A stretch of DNA of 64,000 nucleotides from an uncultured Anaerobiospirillum sp. GTDB lineage: Bacteria > Pseudomonadota > Gammaproteobacteria > Enterobacterales > Succinivibrionaceae. This document shows positions 8,576-17,828 of the stretch, piece by piece (within the stretch, counting starts at the first letter, position 1; every line of letters starts with the position of its first letter). The DNA lies in assembly GCA_944389615.1 (NCBI GenBank), contig CALXNA010000012.1:1-64000 (forward strand), written 5' to 3'. The translations under genes and the position numbers were made by a program. The notes below the pieces were generated by a model. That model saw only the letters and a list, made by a program, of their open reading frames with translations. It ran no database searches and was not told the origin of the DNA.

Positions 8576-9691
8576 TTATTTGAGATAGGTGCGATAGAAG
8601 TCCACGATCTCGTCCATTGGGATCTTGGTGAAGTCATCGTACAGATCGGTATGGCGGGCATTCGGCACGATGATGAGCTTCTTATTGTCACCGACTAATT
8701 GCTTGAAGGCGGTCTCGCCCATATAGCGCGAGTGAGCGTTGGCGCCGTGGACGATCAGTACGGCACTCTCGATCTCGTTGGCGTAGTGCAGAACCGGGGC
8801 GTTGAGCAGGGTCGAGTTGCTGGTGAAGAGCCAGCCGTCGTTGGAGCCCAAGGAACGTGGGTGATAGCCGCGCTCGGTCTTGTAGAAGTCGTGGTAATCC
8901 TTCATGAACTGTGGGGCATCGTCCGGCAGCTCAGCAGGCACGCCGCCAGCGCGCTTAGGCAGTGGTGCGTTGTAGTCTAAGGTGCGCTGCTCGCTCAGAG
9001 CCTTACGATAGGCGTTACGGGCTTCCTTAGTGTCGGCAGCATCGTCATAGCCCTTGGCCGTGACACGGGTCATGTCGTACATGGTGGCAGCGACCGTGGC
9101 CTTGATGCGGGTATCGATGGCGGCGGTGTTGACGGCAAAGCCGCCCCAGCCGCAGATGCCTAAGATGCCGAGGGCATCCGGGTTGACATCAGCGCGATTG
9201 GCAAGGTAGTCGATGGCGGCACTAAAGTCTTCGGAGCCGAAGTCAGGCGAGGCCATGAAACGGCCCTCACCGCCGCTTTCACCGGTAAAGGATGGGTCAA
9301 AGGCCAAGGCGATAAAGCCTTGCTCAGCCAGCTTCTGGGCATACTGACCTGAGACCTGCTCCTTGACCGCGCCAAAAGGGCCACTCACGGCGATGGCCGG
9401 GAGCTTGGCGTTAGCATCACGCGACTTCGGTAGATAGAGGTCGGCGGCCAACTTGATGCCAAAGCGGTTGTGGAATACGACCTTGGAGTGCTCGACCTTA
9501 TCGCTCTGCGCAAAGACCTTATCCCAGTCGGTGGTCAGGGTTAAGCCTTCGATCACTTGGGTGTGGCCCGGGGCCATCGAAGGATCGACGATGCCTTCAC
9601 CGGCAGGCGAGCCTTGGTGCGGGAGCTCAACGGCGTTGACGCTGAGGGTCATGGCAGCAGCGGCTAAGAGAGAAAAGCGCAGCTGGGACAT
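8576..9691 (-). CDS. Secreted alpha/beta hydrolase (YcjY-like)
   Basis: 371 residues with a signal peptide (about residues 1-20, cleavage near VNA-VE), so probably periplasmic. The alpha/beta-hydrolase core carries a nucleophile elbow GICGWGG with cysteine at residue 180 in place of serine, as in the dienelactone-hydrolase/YcjY group; the tryptophan two residues on is bulkier than usual. The acid is likely in the later strand and the histidine is in NARHTDLYDD near the C-terminus. Substrate unknown. SD GGAGA before ATG 9691. It is transcribed away from the carboxymuconolactone-decarboxylase-like gene at 10005, sharing a control region that contains a 15-bp palindrome, which suggests a common regulator. 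Confidence 0.85.
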   Translation of the reverse strand: MSQLRFSLLAAAAMTLSVNAVELPHQGSPAGEGIVDPSMAPGHTQVIEGLTLTTDWDKVFAQSDKVEHSKVVFHNRFGIKLAADLYLPKSRDANAKLPAIAVSGPFGAVKEQVSGQYAQKLAEQGFIALAFDPSFTGESGGEGRFMASPDFGSEDFSAAIDYLANRADVNPDALGILGICGWGGFAVNTAAIDTRIKATVAATMYDMTRVTAKGYDDAADTKEARNAYRKALSEQRTLDYNAPLPKRAGGVPAELPDDAPQFMKDYHDFYKTERGYHPRSLGSNDGWLFTSNSTLLNAPVLHYANEIESAVLIVHGANAHSRYMGETAFKQLVGDNKKLIIVPNARHTDLYDDFTKIPMDEIVDFYRTYLK

Positions 9692-9784
9692 AGGAAATCT
9701 CCAGATAACGGCACCAGCGCCCGACGCGCTGGCTTGGGCTGTTTTTTAAGATAGGCCTGCGCTGAAACCATAGCAAATTCCTTT

Positions 9785-9810
9785 TTGACATTTCATGTCA
9801 TAACTAAGAT
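9785..9810. promoter_or_regulatory. Palindromic operator candidate in the divergent promoter region
   Basis: TGACAT-TTC-ATGTCA (9786-9800) is a perfect 6-bp inverted repeat with 3-bp centre. It overlaps a TTGACA hexamer (9785-9790) and is followed by TAAGAT at 9805 and a further half-site ATGTC at about 9813. It lies between two divergent genes for exported proteins. An adjacent regulator gene is not present. Confidence 0.5.
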
Positions 9811-9931
9811 GCATGTCTAGGACTGCCGTGCCGGGTGCCGCGCCTACGGCGATAAGGCGCGCCGCGGCGATAAGTTTAGGCAAGCTATTGAGAAGAATGG
9901 CGCTGGGCGCCGCTCCACCCTTTGTCTAATA

Positions 9932-9955
9932 TGACGCCATGCGCTCAAGGCGTCA
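9932..9955 (+). promoter_or_regulatory. Inverted repeat upstream of the CMD-family gene
   Basis: TGACGCC (9932-9938) and GGCGTCA (9949-9955) form a 7-bp inverted repeat with a 10-base centre, right behind a TAATAT -10-like hexamer (9927-9932). It could be a second operator or a leader hairpin. Confidence 0.4.
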
Positions 9956-10004
9956 GATTTCCGTTTGCGTGGCCTTGAGCTTTTAGGATTTGTAAGGAGT
10001 GGTT

Positions 10005-10769
10005 ATGAAGTTTTGTGGTTTGAAGCTGGCCGTCTTAGCCTTATCGTGCAGCGCCGGGCTGTGCCTTGCCGCGGAAAGCGAAGGTGCCGTCTCTGCCGGT
10101 ACTCAGATGCAGCCGATCTTGGCCGCCACCACCAGCACCACGACCTTAGGTGCGCGCGAGTATGCCTTAGTCAAGGTCGCCGCCTACGCCGCCCAAGGCA
10201 AGATCCCAGAGCTCAAAGCTGCCTTAGAGCAGGCCTTAGCCGCGGGCATGACCGTCAATGAGCTCAAGAGCGAGCTCGAGCAGATCTACGCTTACTGCGG
10301 CTTCCCGCGCAGTTTGACCGCCTTAGGCGTGCTCTTAGGCCTTGTCACCGAGGCCGAACAGCAGGGCAAGCCGCTCAACATGGGCCCCGAGCCAACCCCA
10401 TTACCTGAAGACACTGATATCCGCAAACTGGGCACTGAGGTACAAACTCAAGTCAGTGGCGCTCCGGTGCAAGGCCCGCTCTTTGATTTCAGCCCCAACA
10501 TCGATTCCTACCTTAAAGAGCATCTCTTTGGTGACATCTTTGCCGTGGATGTCCTCTCCTTTAAGGATCGCGAGATCATTACCATCGCCGCCTTGGCCAG
10601 CCTTCCGGCTCCAGCGCAGTTAAACTCGCACTATCGCATTGCCCATAATGTCGGCTGGACGTTGGAGCAGCTGCAGGACTTCGCCACCTACATGGGCAAG
10701 GAAATCGGCGCAGCCGAAGGCAAGGTGGCCCAAGAGGTCTTAGACCAGTACGTCAAGGCTGCACAGTAA
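10005..10769 (+). CDS. Exported carboxymuconolactone-decarboxylase family protein
   Basis: 254 residues. AAGGAG at 9994-9999 selects ATG 10005. A signal peptide of about 22 residues (LALSCSAGLCLAA) precedes two AhpD/CMD-like helical halves: residues ~45-115 (REYALVKVAAYAAQGK...AYCGFPRSLTALGVL) and ~175-245 (DREIITIAALASL...NSHYRIAHNVGWT). The HxxxAxxxG signature is present in the second half; the CxxC pair of AhpD peroxidases is not seen, so a redox role is doubtful. Related two-domain proteins occur beside YcjY-like hydrolases, as here across the divergent promoter. Function uncertain. Confidence 0.85.
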   Translation: MKFCGLKLAVLALSCSAGLCLAAESEGAVSAGTQMQPILAATTSTTTLGAREYALVKVAAYAAQGKIPELKAALEQALAAGMTVNELKSELEQIYAYCGFPRSLTALGVLLGLVTEAEQQGKPLNMGPEPTPLPEDTDIRKLGTEVQTQVSGAPVQGPLFDFSPNIDSYLKEHLFGDIFAVDVLSFKDREIITIAALASLPAPAQLNSHYRIAHNVGWTLEQLQDFATYMGKEIGAAEGKVAQEVLDQYVKAAQ

Positions 10770-11063
10770 CGCCTGCGGTAACGCCAGCCCCACAGCGTCC
10801 CTGGTGTAGGCCGTAGCGCCGCTTGCCGCAGCACCCGCTGCGGCGCCCACCGTCGGCGCTGCGCTGGGGCGCATCGAGCTTTTTTTGCACCCTCAGGGGT
10901 GCAAGCGGGCCAAACGGCGCTATGCTGTGGGCCTACAATCAGAGCTTCGCCCTCACGCGTGGTGCGCCCCGCGCCGTGGCACCAAGTTTTAGCTTGGGTC
11001 ATGAGGGCAGGCCCCAGTGATCACATCAACCTGATACAACGCCAATCTTTTAGGAAATGCGTG
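10770..11063. other. Intergenic region with an unusual hairpin
   Basis: No gene seen. An 8-bp hairpin TTGCACCC/GGGTGCAA (10885-10892 with 10897-10904) directly follows a T-run on the plus strand, so it has the T-tract on the wrong side for a terminator in either direction. A TACAAT at 10934-10939 may be the -10 of the next gene. Confidence 0.4.
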
Positions 11064-11978
11064 ATGAGTGAATTAGTCCAAGTCGCCCCCGAGGCCTTGC
11101 CGCAGTGGGCTCCGCAGAGCTTTACTCAAGAGCTCAGTGGCCAATCCTTTGATGCTGAGCGTGCGCTCTACCACAGTGACTCCCTCAAGGTCAGTGGCTG
11201 CCACTTCGGTGGCCCGGTCGATGGCGAGTCGGCCTTAAAGGAGAGCTCCAACTTCTTGGTTGAGGACAGCACCTTTGCCATGCGCTATGTCATGTGGCAT
11301 GACCGTAACTTCATCATGCGCGGCTGTACCTTTAACGAAGAGACGCGCGCTCCGCTTTGGTATGACGAGCATGGCCTGATTGAGAACTGTCAGCTGCACT
11401 CGGTCAAGAACATCCGCGAGTGCCATGACATCATCCTGCGCGGCTGCGACATCGACTCTGAGGAGTTTGGGTGGAAGAGTTCGGACATCGTCATGACCGA
11501 TTGCCGCCTCAACTCGGTCTATGCCTTCTTAGAGGCCAAGAACCTGACCCTAAAGAAGGTCACGGCTACGGGCAAGTACGCTTTTCAGTACGTTGAAAAC
11601 GCGCTCATCGAGGACAGCTCGATCGAGACCAAGGACTTGCTGTGGCATGCCAAGAACGTCACGGTTAAGAACTGCACCATCAACACCGAGTACTTTGCGT
11701 GGTACTCAGACGGCCTGACCCTGATCAACTGCCACATCAAGAGCCTGCAGCCTCTGTGCTACTGCAAGAACCTAAAGCTCATCGACTGCACCATGGAGCA
11801 TGCCGACCGCGCCTTTGAGTACTCGGACATTACCGCGACCATCAAGGGCCATGTCGATTCGATCAAGAACCCGCTCTCCGGCTCCATTCGCTGCGACAGC
11901 TTAGGCGAACTCATCACCTCCGAGCCAGTGCGGCCATGCCACTGTGAAGTGTACGTGGCGGGCAGCAAGCTGCTCTAA
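11064..11978 (+). CDS. DUF3737 family protein (right-handed beta-helix)
   Basis: 304 residues from ATG 11064 (a GTG one codon earlier is possible; AGGAA lies 7-10 nt upstream). The opening ALYHSDSLKVSGCHFGGPVDGESALKES and the rhythmic repeats (NFIMRGCTF, GLIENCQL, DIILRGCDI, DIVMTDCRL, NVTVKNCTI) are characteristic of DUF3737 and predict a parallel beta-helix with a ladder of stacked cysteines/asparagines. No signal peptide. The family is common in gut bacteria and has no established function; the fold suggests carbohydrate contact. Confidence 0.88.
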   Translation: MSELVQVAPEALPQWAPQSFTQELSGQSFDAERALYHSDSLKVSGCHFGGPVDGESALKESSNFLVEDSTFAMRYVMWHDRNFIMRGCTFNEETRAPLWYDEHGLIENCQLHSVKNIRECHDIILRGCDIDSEEFGWKSSDIVMTDCRLNSVYAFLEAKNLTLKKVTATGKYAFQYVENALIEDSSIETKDLLWHAKNVTVKNCTINTEYFAWYSDGLTLINCHIKSLQPLCYCKNLKLIDCTMEHADRAFEYSDITATIKGHVDSIKNPLSGSIRCDSLGELITSEPVRPCHCEVYVAGSKLL

Positions 11979-11989
11979 GCCCATAACAC

Positions 11990-12013
11990 GAAGCCCTCCG
12001 ACCGGAGGGCTTC
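11990..12013. terminator. Bidirectional hairpin between convergent genes
   Basis: GAAGCCCTCC (11990-11999) and GGAGGGCTTC (12004-12013) pair perfectly over 10 bp with a GACC loop, placed between the DUF3737 gene and the convergent oxidoreductase gene. T-tracts are poor on both sides. Confidence 0.7.
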
Positions 12014-12058
12014 TGCGCTACAGGCGCGCTAGCGCGCGCAATGGCGCGCAGAACGGCG

Positions 12059-13033
12059 CTACTCAAATGGGTACTTGATGCCCCATTGCTGGCGCAGCTC
12101 GTCCATGACGTGCATGACGTCGAGGGTGTGCTGGTGCGGCATCTCAGGGCACTCGATGCGGCCTTCTTGTAAGGCGTGCAAGCACGAGATGACTTGGTAC
12201 TCGTAGCCGGTGACCTGCTGTGGTAATGGCAGCTCTTCGACCAGCTTATGATCCTTATCGAAGATCTCAACCTTCTCTGGGTTGTTGATGTTCTGGACTA
12301 CGATGTAGCCGTCCGTGCCTAAGATCATGCCGCTGCGATCGGCCGGGCCCATGGCGGTGGCATGGAGCGAGGCCATCTTGCCATCCTTGAAGACGAGGCA
12401 GATGTTGTCTAAGAGGTCGACGCCGGTTGGGCCCTTGACGCAGGTGCCGGTGACTTCCTTGAGGTCATGGCCAAAGAACATCATGGCGAAGTTAATCGGG
12501 TAGACGCCCAAGTCGAGCAAGGCGCCGCCTGCGAGCTCAGGGCGGGCAATGCGCTCCTTTAAGTGGATCGGGTAGCCTAAGTTGGCCTGAATCGAGTACG
12601 GGGTGCCGATCTTACCGGCGTTGATCGCCTCGGTGATGATGGCGCGCGACGGCATATAGCGCGTCCAAATGGCCTCGGTGACCAAGGTGTTTTGGGCCTT
12701 GCCATACTCCAAGACCTCGCGGGCCATGGCTTCGTTAGCGGTAAAGGCCTTCTCCACTAAGATGGCTTTCTTGTGGTCTAAGCACAGCTTGGCGTTGAGG
12801 TGATGCTCCGAGTGTGGGGTGGCGATGTAGATTAAGTCCACCTCTGGGTCAGAGGCTAAGGCCTCATAGGAGCCGTAGGCCTTAGGTACGCCAAACTCTT
12901 GGGCGAAGGCGTCGGCGCGCTCCTGCGCGCGCGAGGCTACGGCATAAAGTTCAATGTCAGGATGCTTGAGGCCGTTTAACGTCCGGGCCATGGTCTTGGC
13001 GATACCGCCAGCAGCGAGAATACCAACTTTCAT
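12059..13033 (-). CDS. Gfo/Idh/MocA family oxidoreductase
   Basis: 324 residues from ATG 13033. The frame is open seven codons further, but MKVGILAAGGIAKTMA is the expected family start. Rossmann motif GxxxxGGIA at the N-terminus, YIATPHSEHH, then VEKAFT where the family usually has EKP, and LDLGVYPI in the substrate domain, as in dimeric dihydrodiol-dehydrogenase-like members. Such enzymes use NAD(P) to oxidise sugars, inositols or aldehydes; the substrate is not predictable. The ribosome site is weak (GGTG 6-8 nt upstream). It follows the membrane protein gene on the same strand but a hairpin lies between them. Confidence 0.9.
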   Translation of the reverse strand: MKVGILAAGGIAKTMARTLNGLKHPDIELYAVASRAQERADAFAQEFGVPKAYGSYEALASDPEVDLIYIATPHSEHHLNAKLCLDHKKAILVEKAFTANEAMAREVLEYGKAQNTLVTEAIWTRYMPSRAIITEAINAGKIGTPYSIQANLGYPIHLKERIARPELAGGALLDLGVYPINFAMMFFGHDLKEVTGTCVKGPTGVDLLDNICLVFKDGKMASLHATAMGPADRSGMILGTDGYIVVQNINNPEKVEIFDKDHKLVEELPLPQQVTGYEYQVISCLHALQEGRIECPEMPHQHTLDVMHVMDELRQQWGIKYPFE

Positions 13034-13102
13034 TAAAACACCGGCGCGGCCCATCGCAAGTCGGGCAGGTCACGCCGCCTCCTCTGTCAGCAAAAGAAGT
13101 GA

Positions 13103-13121
13103 CCCCGCGGTGACCGTGGGG
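13103..13121 (-). terminator. Hairpin behind the membrane-protein gene
   Basis: CCCCGCGG (13103-13110) and CCGTGGGG (13114-13121) form an 8-bp stem with one G-T pair and a 3-base loop. Read on the minus strand it is followed by TCACTTCTTTT, so it probably ends transcription before the oxidoreductase gene. Confidence 0.5.
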
Positions 13122-13134
13122 CAAAAATCGGGGC

Positions 13135-13929
13135 CTAAAGCTGCGGCACGTCCGCATTGTCGGTGGCGGCCGTGACCGGCTCCGTGACCGGAGCTATGGC
13201 GGGCTCAAGGGCAGGCACGTCCGAGCTGTTCGTCAGGTTGATACGCGGGGTCGCGACCAAGGTCAACTCGTCAATCGGGCCTGCGCTAAAGGTCGTACGG
13301 TACTCGTAGTTGGCCGACTGCACTACGGTCGGCTCAAAGATCTTATTGTCAGGATTGGCATCAAGGGCCGGGACGAGGCCGATGTTGGTCATCACCTCGT
13401 GGGCGCGCTCCATGGTCGCATTAGGATCTGCCATGCGCTCGCAGGCTAAGATGAAGTTCTCAAAGGCGACGATGCTCTCCGGCGGGAAGGCATCAGGATA
13501 GCGTGTTTGGATCTGGACGCGGTGCAGCTCCTTGGAGTTAGGCTTAGCGTAGCCTTGCATTTCGACCGCCGTCGAGAGCACCGCGACAAAGCCGTCGGTG
13601 GTGTCATTGGCGTTAGCCGTCGGCAAGGACGTGTCCGCGGCGTTGATCAGGCTGTTGAAGGTGTTGCGGAAGTCTTGGGGACTGGCCAAAGGGTTGGCCA
13701 TGTTCTGGGCGAGTACCGCGCTCTCCTCGAGTTGGGACTCTTGGTACCAAGTATAGGCAGCACTGCCGAAGTAGTAGACGGCCAAGACCAAGGCGACTAA
13801 GCGCAGGTTGCGGCGCACCTTATCGTGCTTTTCCTTTTTCTCCTGCTCGACTTCTTCTTGCGTCTTGACGTGGCCTTGCTGGCGCAGGTCATAAACCTTG
13901 CCATCAGGTGGTACGGGCTTTGGATCCAC
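13135..13929 (-). CDS. Single-pass membrane protein of unknown function
   Basis: 264 residues from a GTG at 13929 with GAGGA about 8 nt upstream. Residues 1-42 are charged and cytoplasmic (KTQEEVEQEKKEKHDKVRRN); one membrane helix follows (LRLVALVLAVYYFGSAAYTWY, about 42-62); the remaining 200 residues should be periplasmic, with an Asn/Thr/Pro-rich C-terminal tail. No domain recognised. Three repeats of the type 'PVTEPVTAA' give the tail low complexity. Confidence 0.75.
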   Translation of the reverse strand: MDPKPVPPDGKVYDLRQQGHVKTQEEVEQEKKEKHDKVRRNLRLVALVLAVYYFGSAAYTWYQESQLEESAVLAQNMANPLASPQDFRNTFNSLINAADTSLPTANANDTTDGFVAVLSTAVEMQGYAKPNSKELHRVQIQTRYPDAFPPESIVAFENFILACERMADPNATMERAHEVMTNIGLVPALDANPDNKIFEPTVVQSANYEYRTTFSAGPIDELTLVATPRINLTNSSDVPALEPAIAPVTEPVTAATDNADVPQL

Positions 13930-14112
13930 AGCTCAATCCTCACACTTGTAAGTAACGGCACATTCTAGCACGTGCTCGCGCCCAAAAAAGTGGAGCTGCG
14001 GCGCAAAGCCCTATACTGTGACCACGCTCAAGCGCGCCCGGCGCGCCCCGCGGCGTGGTGAGCCCTCAGCCGCTGGCGCTGCTATACGCTGGGCGCAGGT
14101 GTCACCGTGCGC

Positions 14113-14999
14113 CTACTGGTGGCATGGTTGCCGCGCCACCATCCGGCTCAAGGCACGGCGGCTCTCCTCATTAGGGCAAGTCAGGTGCACATAGGAGTCG
14201 GCGGAGAAGGGCTCTCTGAGCGTCAGAAAGCCTACTTGGCACAGCAAGGCGTAAGGATTTGCCTCAGGATTGAAGGGCGCAGACTTTACCAACAGGTCTT
14301 TACTGACCGCGATATCACCGGCAACAAGCTTAGCCTGCAGCTGCTTAAGATCAAGGCGCGCTAATGCGTGCGTAAGCAGTTGTTGCAGACCACGGTCGGT
14401 CTGCGGAACTTGTCACAATGGATCTTCACCGAGCCAAACAAGGTGCGTAGCAGCTCAGCGCAAGCGGCAAGCTCTGCTGGAGCGCTGGCATATTGCAGCA
14501 CCGGCGCATCGTACTCGTCCACCAACAGGACAAGCGATTGGTTGTTAAGCTGCTTGAGCATGGCTCTGAACAGCCGACCCAATTTGAGCTCCTTATTGGG
14601 TAAGGAGAGCTCATGGGCGCGGCAGAACGCACTGACCGCGTCCAGCACCCGGAGCTTAAACTCGGCCGCAGTGGCGCAATTGCAGGTCAGCTCGTCGAAG
14701 TTAAGCCGCAGTACCAGATACTTGCCTTGATCCTGCCACAGCTCTTCGATAGCCAGCCCCTTGAAGTAGGAGTCATGCCCGTCGTAAGGTGCGACGCCAT
14801 GTAAGAATAGCTCCTCTAAGGTGGACTGTAGCGTGCTTTTACCGCAGAGCCGCGGCCGCGTTATGATGATCGGCCTCCTCTTGCGGGCAATCTGGTTCAC
14901 GAAACGAGTCTTATCGACGTAGACCATACCCTTCTGGCGCAAGGTAACGAAGTCCTGCTCTCCCGTGGGCAGCTTTTCGTCTAAGTCAGCAAACTCCAT
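14113..14999 (-). pseudogene. Decayed AAA-ATPase-like / PD-(D/E)XK nuclease gene (PF09820 + DUF1703)
   Basis: The frame from ATG 14999 (SD GGAGG) gives 212 residues that match the AAA-ATPase-like family: LPTGEQDFVTLRQKGMVYVDKTRF, Walker A in RPRLCGKSTL, then WQDQGKYLVLRLNFDE and LLVDEYDAPV. It ends early at a TAG at 14361-14363. In another frame of the same strand, from about 14374 down to a TAG at 14113-14115, there is a clear piece of the C-terminal nuclease domain: LLVKSAPFNPEANPYALLCQVGFLT and CPNEESRRALSRM. Family members are about 500 residues and continuous, so the gene carries a frameshift plus an internal deletion of the sensor region. Intact relatives are multicopy in host-associated bacteria. 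Confidence 0.85.
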
Positions 15000-15098
15000 G
15001 CGGCCTCCCGTCTGCCCCAGACAGTTACGCGCTGGGACTATTGATAGCCAGCTCTGGTGCGCCCGCGCTGTGCTGGGGGCGGGCGCTGGGGCAGCCCG

Positions 15099-17207
15099 TT
15101 AGAAGGCTGGGCTGACCAAGATGATGAGGGAGCGGGCCTCGATGTTGAGGATGCTGCCTGGGCCATACTTCGGCATGGCGAAGATGTTGTTGACATCCTG
15201 CTGCGGCGTCTCGTCGGCGGTGTTGACCAAGAGGCTCCATTGGCGCTTGGCATTGCGCGGCAGCGGCGGCAGCTCGATCTGCAGATCCTCCCAGAAGGCG
15301 TTGACGAAGACGTAAGCGTAAATCTGGTACTGTCCCCAGTAGGCCAGCACACCGATGGTGTGGCTTTGATCCGACCAGTCAGGCTGGAATGGACGCACGC
15401 CGTGCCATTGCAGCTTGGTGCTGCGCAAGACGCGGTCGAGCATGGTGTAGGACTTGCGCCGGTGGGTTGCCGAACTGCGGGTACGCATGGTGCGGCGCCG
15501 AATGATCTGGCGCGTGAAGTTGAGCATGTCCTCTTGGGCTGGGGTGAGCTCCCAGTTCATGTAGCTGAGTTCATTGTCTTGGCAGTAGGCGTTGTTGTTG
15601 CCCTTTTGGGTGCGCAATATCTCGTCGCCCATTAAGATCATCGGCGTGCCCATCGACAAGATGGTCAGGGCCATCATGTTCTTGCATTGGCGCAGGCGCA
15701 GGCGGTTGAGGCTTTCGTTGTCGGTCTCGCCTTCGTAGCCGTAGTTGGCCGAGTAGTTGTTGTCGTTGCCGTCGCGGCCCATCTCGCCATTGTCGAGGTT
15801 GTGGCGATAGGCGTAGGTGACCAAGTCATGCAAGGTGAAGCCGTCGTGGCAGGTGATGAAGTTGATGCTCTTTTGCGGGTCGATCTCGCGCTCGTTGTAG
15901 ATGTCCGGCGAGCCGATCAAGCGCAGCACAAACTTCTTGAGCGAGTGCGAGTCACCGCGGATAAAGGAGCGCACATCATCGCGGAATTGGCCGTTCCACT
16001 CACGCCACTTGGAACCGGCGATGTTGCCGAGCTGATAGAGGCCACCGGCATCCCATGGCTCGGCAATGATCTTGGCATCAGCGAGGCGGCAGTTGCGGTC
16101 GATATCGAGCAAGGCCGGGGCGTTCATGAGCGGGGTACCATTGGCGTCGCGCGCTAAGATCGAGGCTAAGTCAAAGCGGAAGCCGTCGACGTGCATCTCC
16201 TCCTTCCAGAAGATCAAGGAGTCGAGGATTAAGGCGCGCACTACCGAGTTGTTGGCGTTTAAGGTGTTACCGCATCCTGAGTAGTTATAGTAGTCACCTT
16301 GATCGTTCATGATGTAGTAGGTGCGCTTATCAAGGCCCTTAAAGCAATAGCATGGGCCTTGGGCGTTGCCCTCGGAGGTGTGGTTGTAGACCACGTCCAA
16401 GATGACTTCGATACCGTTGCGGTGCAGCGCCTTGACCATGTCACGGAACTCATCTAAGGGGCCCATGATGGACTGATCAGACGAGTAGGCCTCGTGCACG
16501 GCAAAGAAGCTCATTGGGCAATAGCCCCAGTAGTTGAACTTGCCCGGCAGCGCGTCGTACTTGTCAAACTGGTACACCGGTAAGAGCTCGACTGCGGTGA
16601 TGCCCAGATCAACAAGGTATGGGATCTTCTCGATGAGACCGCGGTAGGTACCGCGAATGTCGTCCGCTACACCCGAGTTAGGATTGGCGGTGAAGCCCTT
16701 GACGTGCATCTCGTAGATGATGGTGCGGTTTAACGGGTGGCGCGGGTAGCAATCAAGGCCCCAGTCATAGGTCGAGGTGTCGATGACCACCGAGCGAGCC
16801 GCCGTGGCCACATTCTCGGCCTCATCGTTGCCTTGCATGCGTTTGTAAGCCTTCGGGAAGAGAACGCGCTTGCCGTACGGGTCTAACAGCACCTTGCCTA
16901 CTTCGACGTGTTGGCTTGAGGACTTGTAGCTGCGCACCGCCTCGCGTACGCGCCAAGCGTAGATCTGGCCTGCCTTGAGGCCATGGACAAAGACGTGCCA
17001 ATAGTAGATGGAGCGGTAGAGCGGGCTCGACAGAGGGATCACCGTAGGCTCGGTATCATCGACGTCCTTAAAGAGGAGCAGTTCGATAATCGAGGCGGCA
17101 GGGCAATAGATCGCGAAGTTGACACCACCGTCTTCGATGGTCGCACCGAGCTTGTTGCAGTGGCCTTGAGAAATGACAAATTGCTCCACAGTGATCTCCT
17201 TGCCCAT
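15099..17207 (-). CDS. glgX: Glycogen debranching enzyme / isoamylase (GH13)
   Basis: 702 residues. N-terminal CBM48-like domain (GATIEDGGVNFAIYCP), then the GH13 barrel. Catalytic residues are in place: nucleophile D346 in VDGFRFDLA, acid/base E383 in IIAEPWD, and D455 in ITCHDGF; region I is DVVYNH. It hydrolyses alpha-1,6 branch points of limit dextrins in glycogen breakdown in the cytoplasm. No other glycogen gene is adjacent. Two starts are possible: ATG 17207 with a weak AGGAT, or GTG at 17189, which has AAGGAG six bases before it, inside the coding frame; the latter would remove only six residues. Confidence 0.94.
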   Translation of the reverse strand: MGKEITVEQFVISQGHCNKLGATIEDGGVNFAIYCPAASIIELLLFKDVDDTEPTVIPLSSPLYRSIYYWHVFVHGLKAGQIYAWRVREAVRSYKSSSQHVEVGKVLLDPYGKRVLFPKAYKRMQGNDEAENVATAARSVVIDTSTYDWGLDCYPRHPLNRTIIYEMHVKGFTANPNSGVADDIRGTYRGLIEKIPYLVDLGITAVELLPVYQFDKYDALPGKFNYWGYCPMSFFAVHEAYSSDQSIMGPLDEFRDMVKALHRNGIEVILDVVYNHTSEGNAQGPCYCFKGLDKRTYYIMNDQGDYYNYSGCGNTLNANNSVVRALILDSLIFWKEEMHVDGFRFDLASILARDANGTPLMNAPALLDIDRNCRLADAKIIAEPWDAGGLYQLGNIAGSKWREWNGQFRDDVRSFIRGDSHSLKKFVLRLIGSPDIYNEREIDPQKSINFITCHDGFTLHDLVTYAYRHNLDNGEMGRDGNDNNYSANYGYEGETDNESLNRLRLRQCKNMMALTILSMGTPMILMGDEILRTQKGNNNAYCQDNELSYMNWELTPAQEDMLNFTRQIIRRRTMRTRSSATHRRKSYTMLDRVLRSTKLQWHGVRPFQPDWSDQSHTIGVLAYWGQYQIYAYVFVNAFWEDLQIELPPLPRNAKRQWSLLVNTADETPQQDVNNIFAMPKYGPGSILNIEARSLIILVSPAF

Positions 17208-17828
17208 AACATCCTGCGCCTGCCAGCGGCGCCGCTTGCCCCCAGCATGTCACTGCGCAAGGCAGGGCCGTGCTGGGCCGTTTGGGCTCAACAAACTGAC
17301 TGACCCAGACGCGGCGGACAGCTCGCCGCAGCTCTGCTCGCCGCAGCTCTGCTTAGTGCAGGCTGGGGGGGCGCGGGCAGGGCGTCGGCCTGAGTTCATG
17401 CAAATCTGGCGTGCCCATGCTCCTTGTGGGTCGGTGGTAAACCAGATCCTGAGAAAATTTTCTATTGTGACATTATGCCGGGCAAAATCAAGCGTTTTGC
17501 GGCCGCAGGCCGTAGCTGCCGCATAGGGTAAATCGCGCTGAAAGCTCCCCAATCACGGCGGAGCGGGCGTAAACTCTGTAAACGTTTACGCACAAGCCGT
17601 GGGGGCCATAGCCTGTGAGGTTGCTGCGCCGCACCGTAAGCGCGCGTGATGTGCACGCACACTTGCGTTTATGTCACTACGGTGGGGAGCGCGTGGGGCA
17701 AAGCTGCACTAGCGTAGCGGCGAAGCCGCCGCGTGCGGGCCTATCATGGCGCAGGGGCGGCGCTCTGAGCAAAATGGGCTATAGTGTGCCTAACGCGCGC
17801 TGGCGCGCAGAGATGATTGGAGAATTTG
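17208..17828. other. 620-bp intergenic region between divergent glgX and nadE
   Basis: No gene recognised. It holds an exact 15-bp tandem duplication (17321-17335 and 17336-17350), an AT-rich palindrome GAAAATTTTC at 17453-17462 and a TATAGT hexamer at 17780-17785 that may be the -10 of nadE, without a good -35. Confidence 0.5.
17321..17350. repeat. 15-bp exact tandem duplication
   Basis: GCTCGCCGCAGCTCT is present twice head to tail in the glgX/nadE intergenic region. Confidence 0.9.

Noticed and set aside
10885..10904. Hairpin with adjacent T-run as terminator
   Set aside because: The T-run precedes the stem on the plus strand, so it does not work as an intrinsic terminator in either direction.
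14107..14364. 85-codon plus-strand frame
   Set aside because: It lies antisense to the recognisable nuclease remnant, which explains the sequence better.
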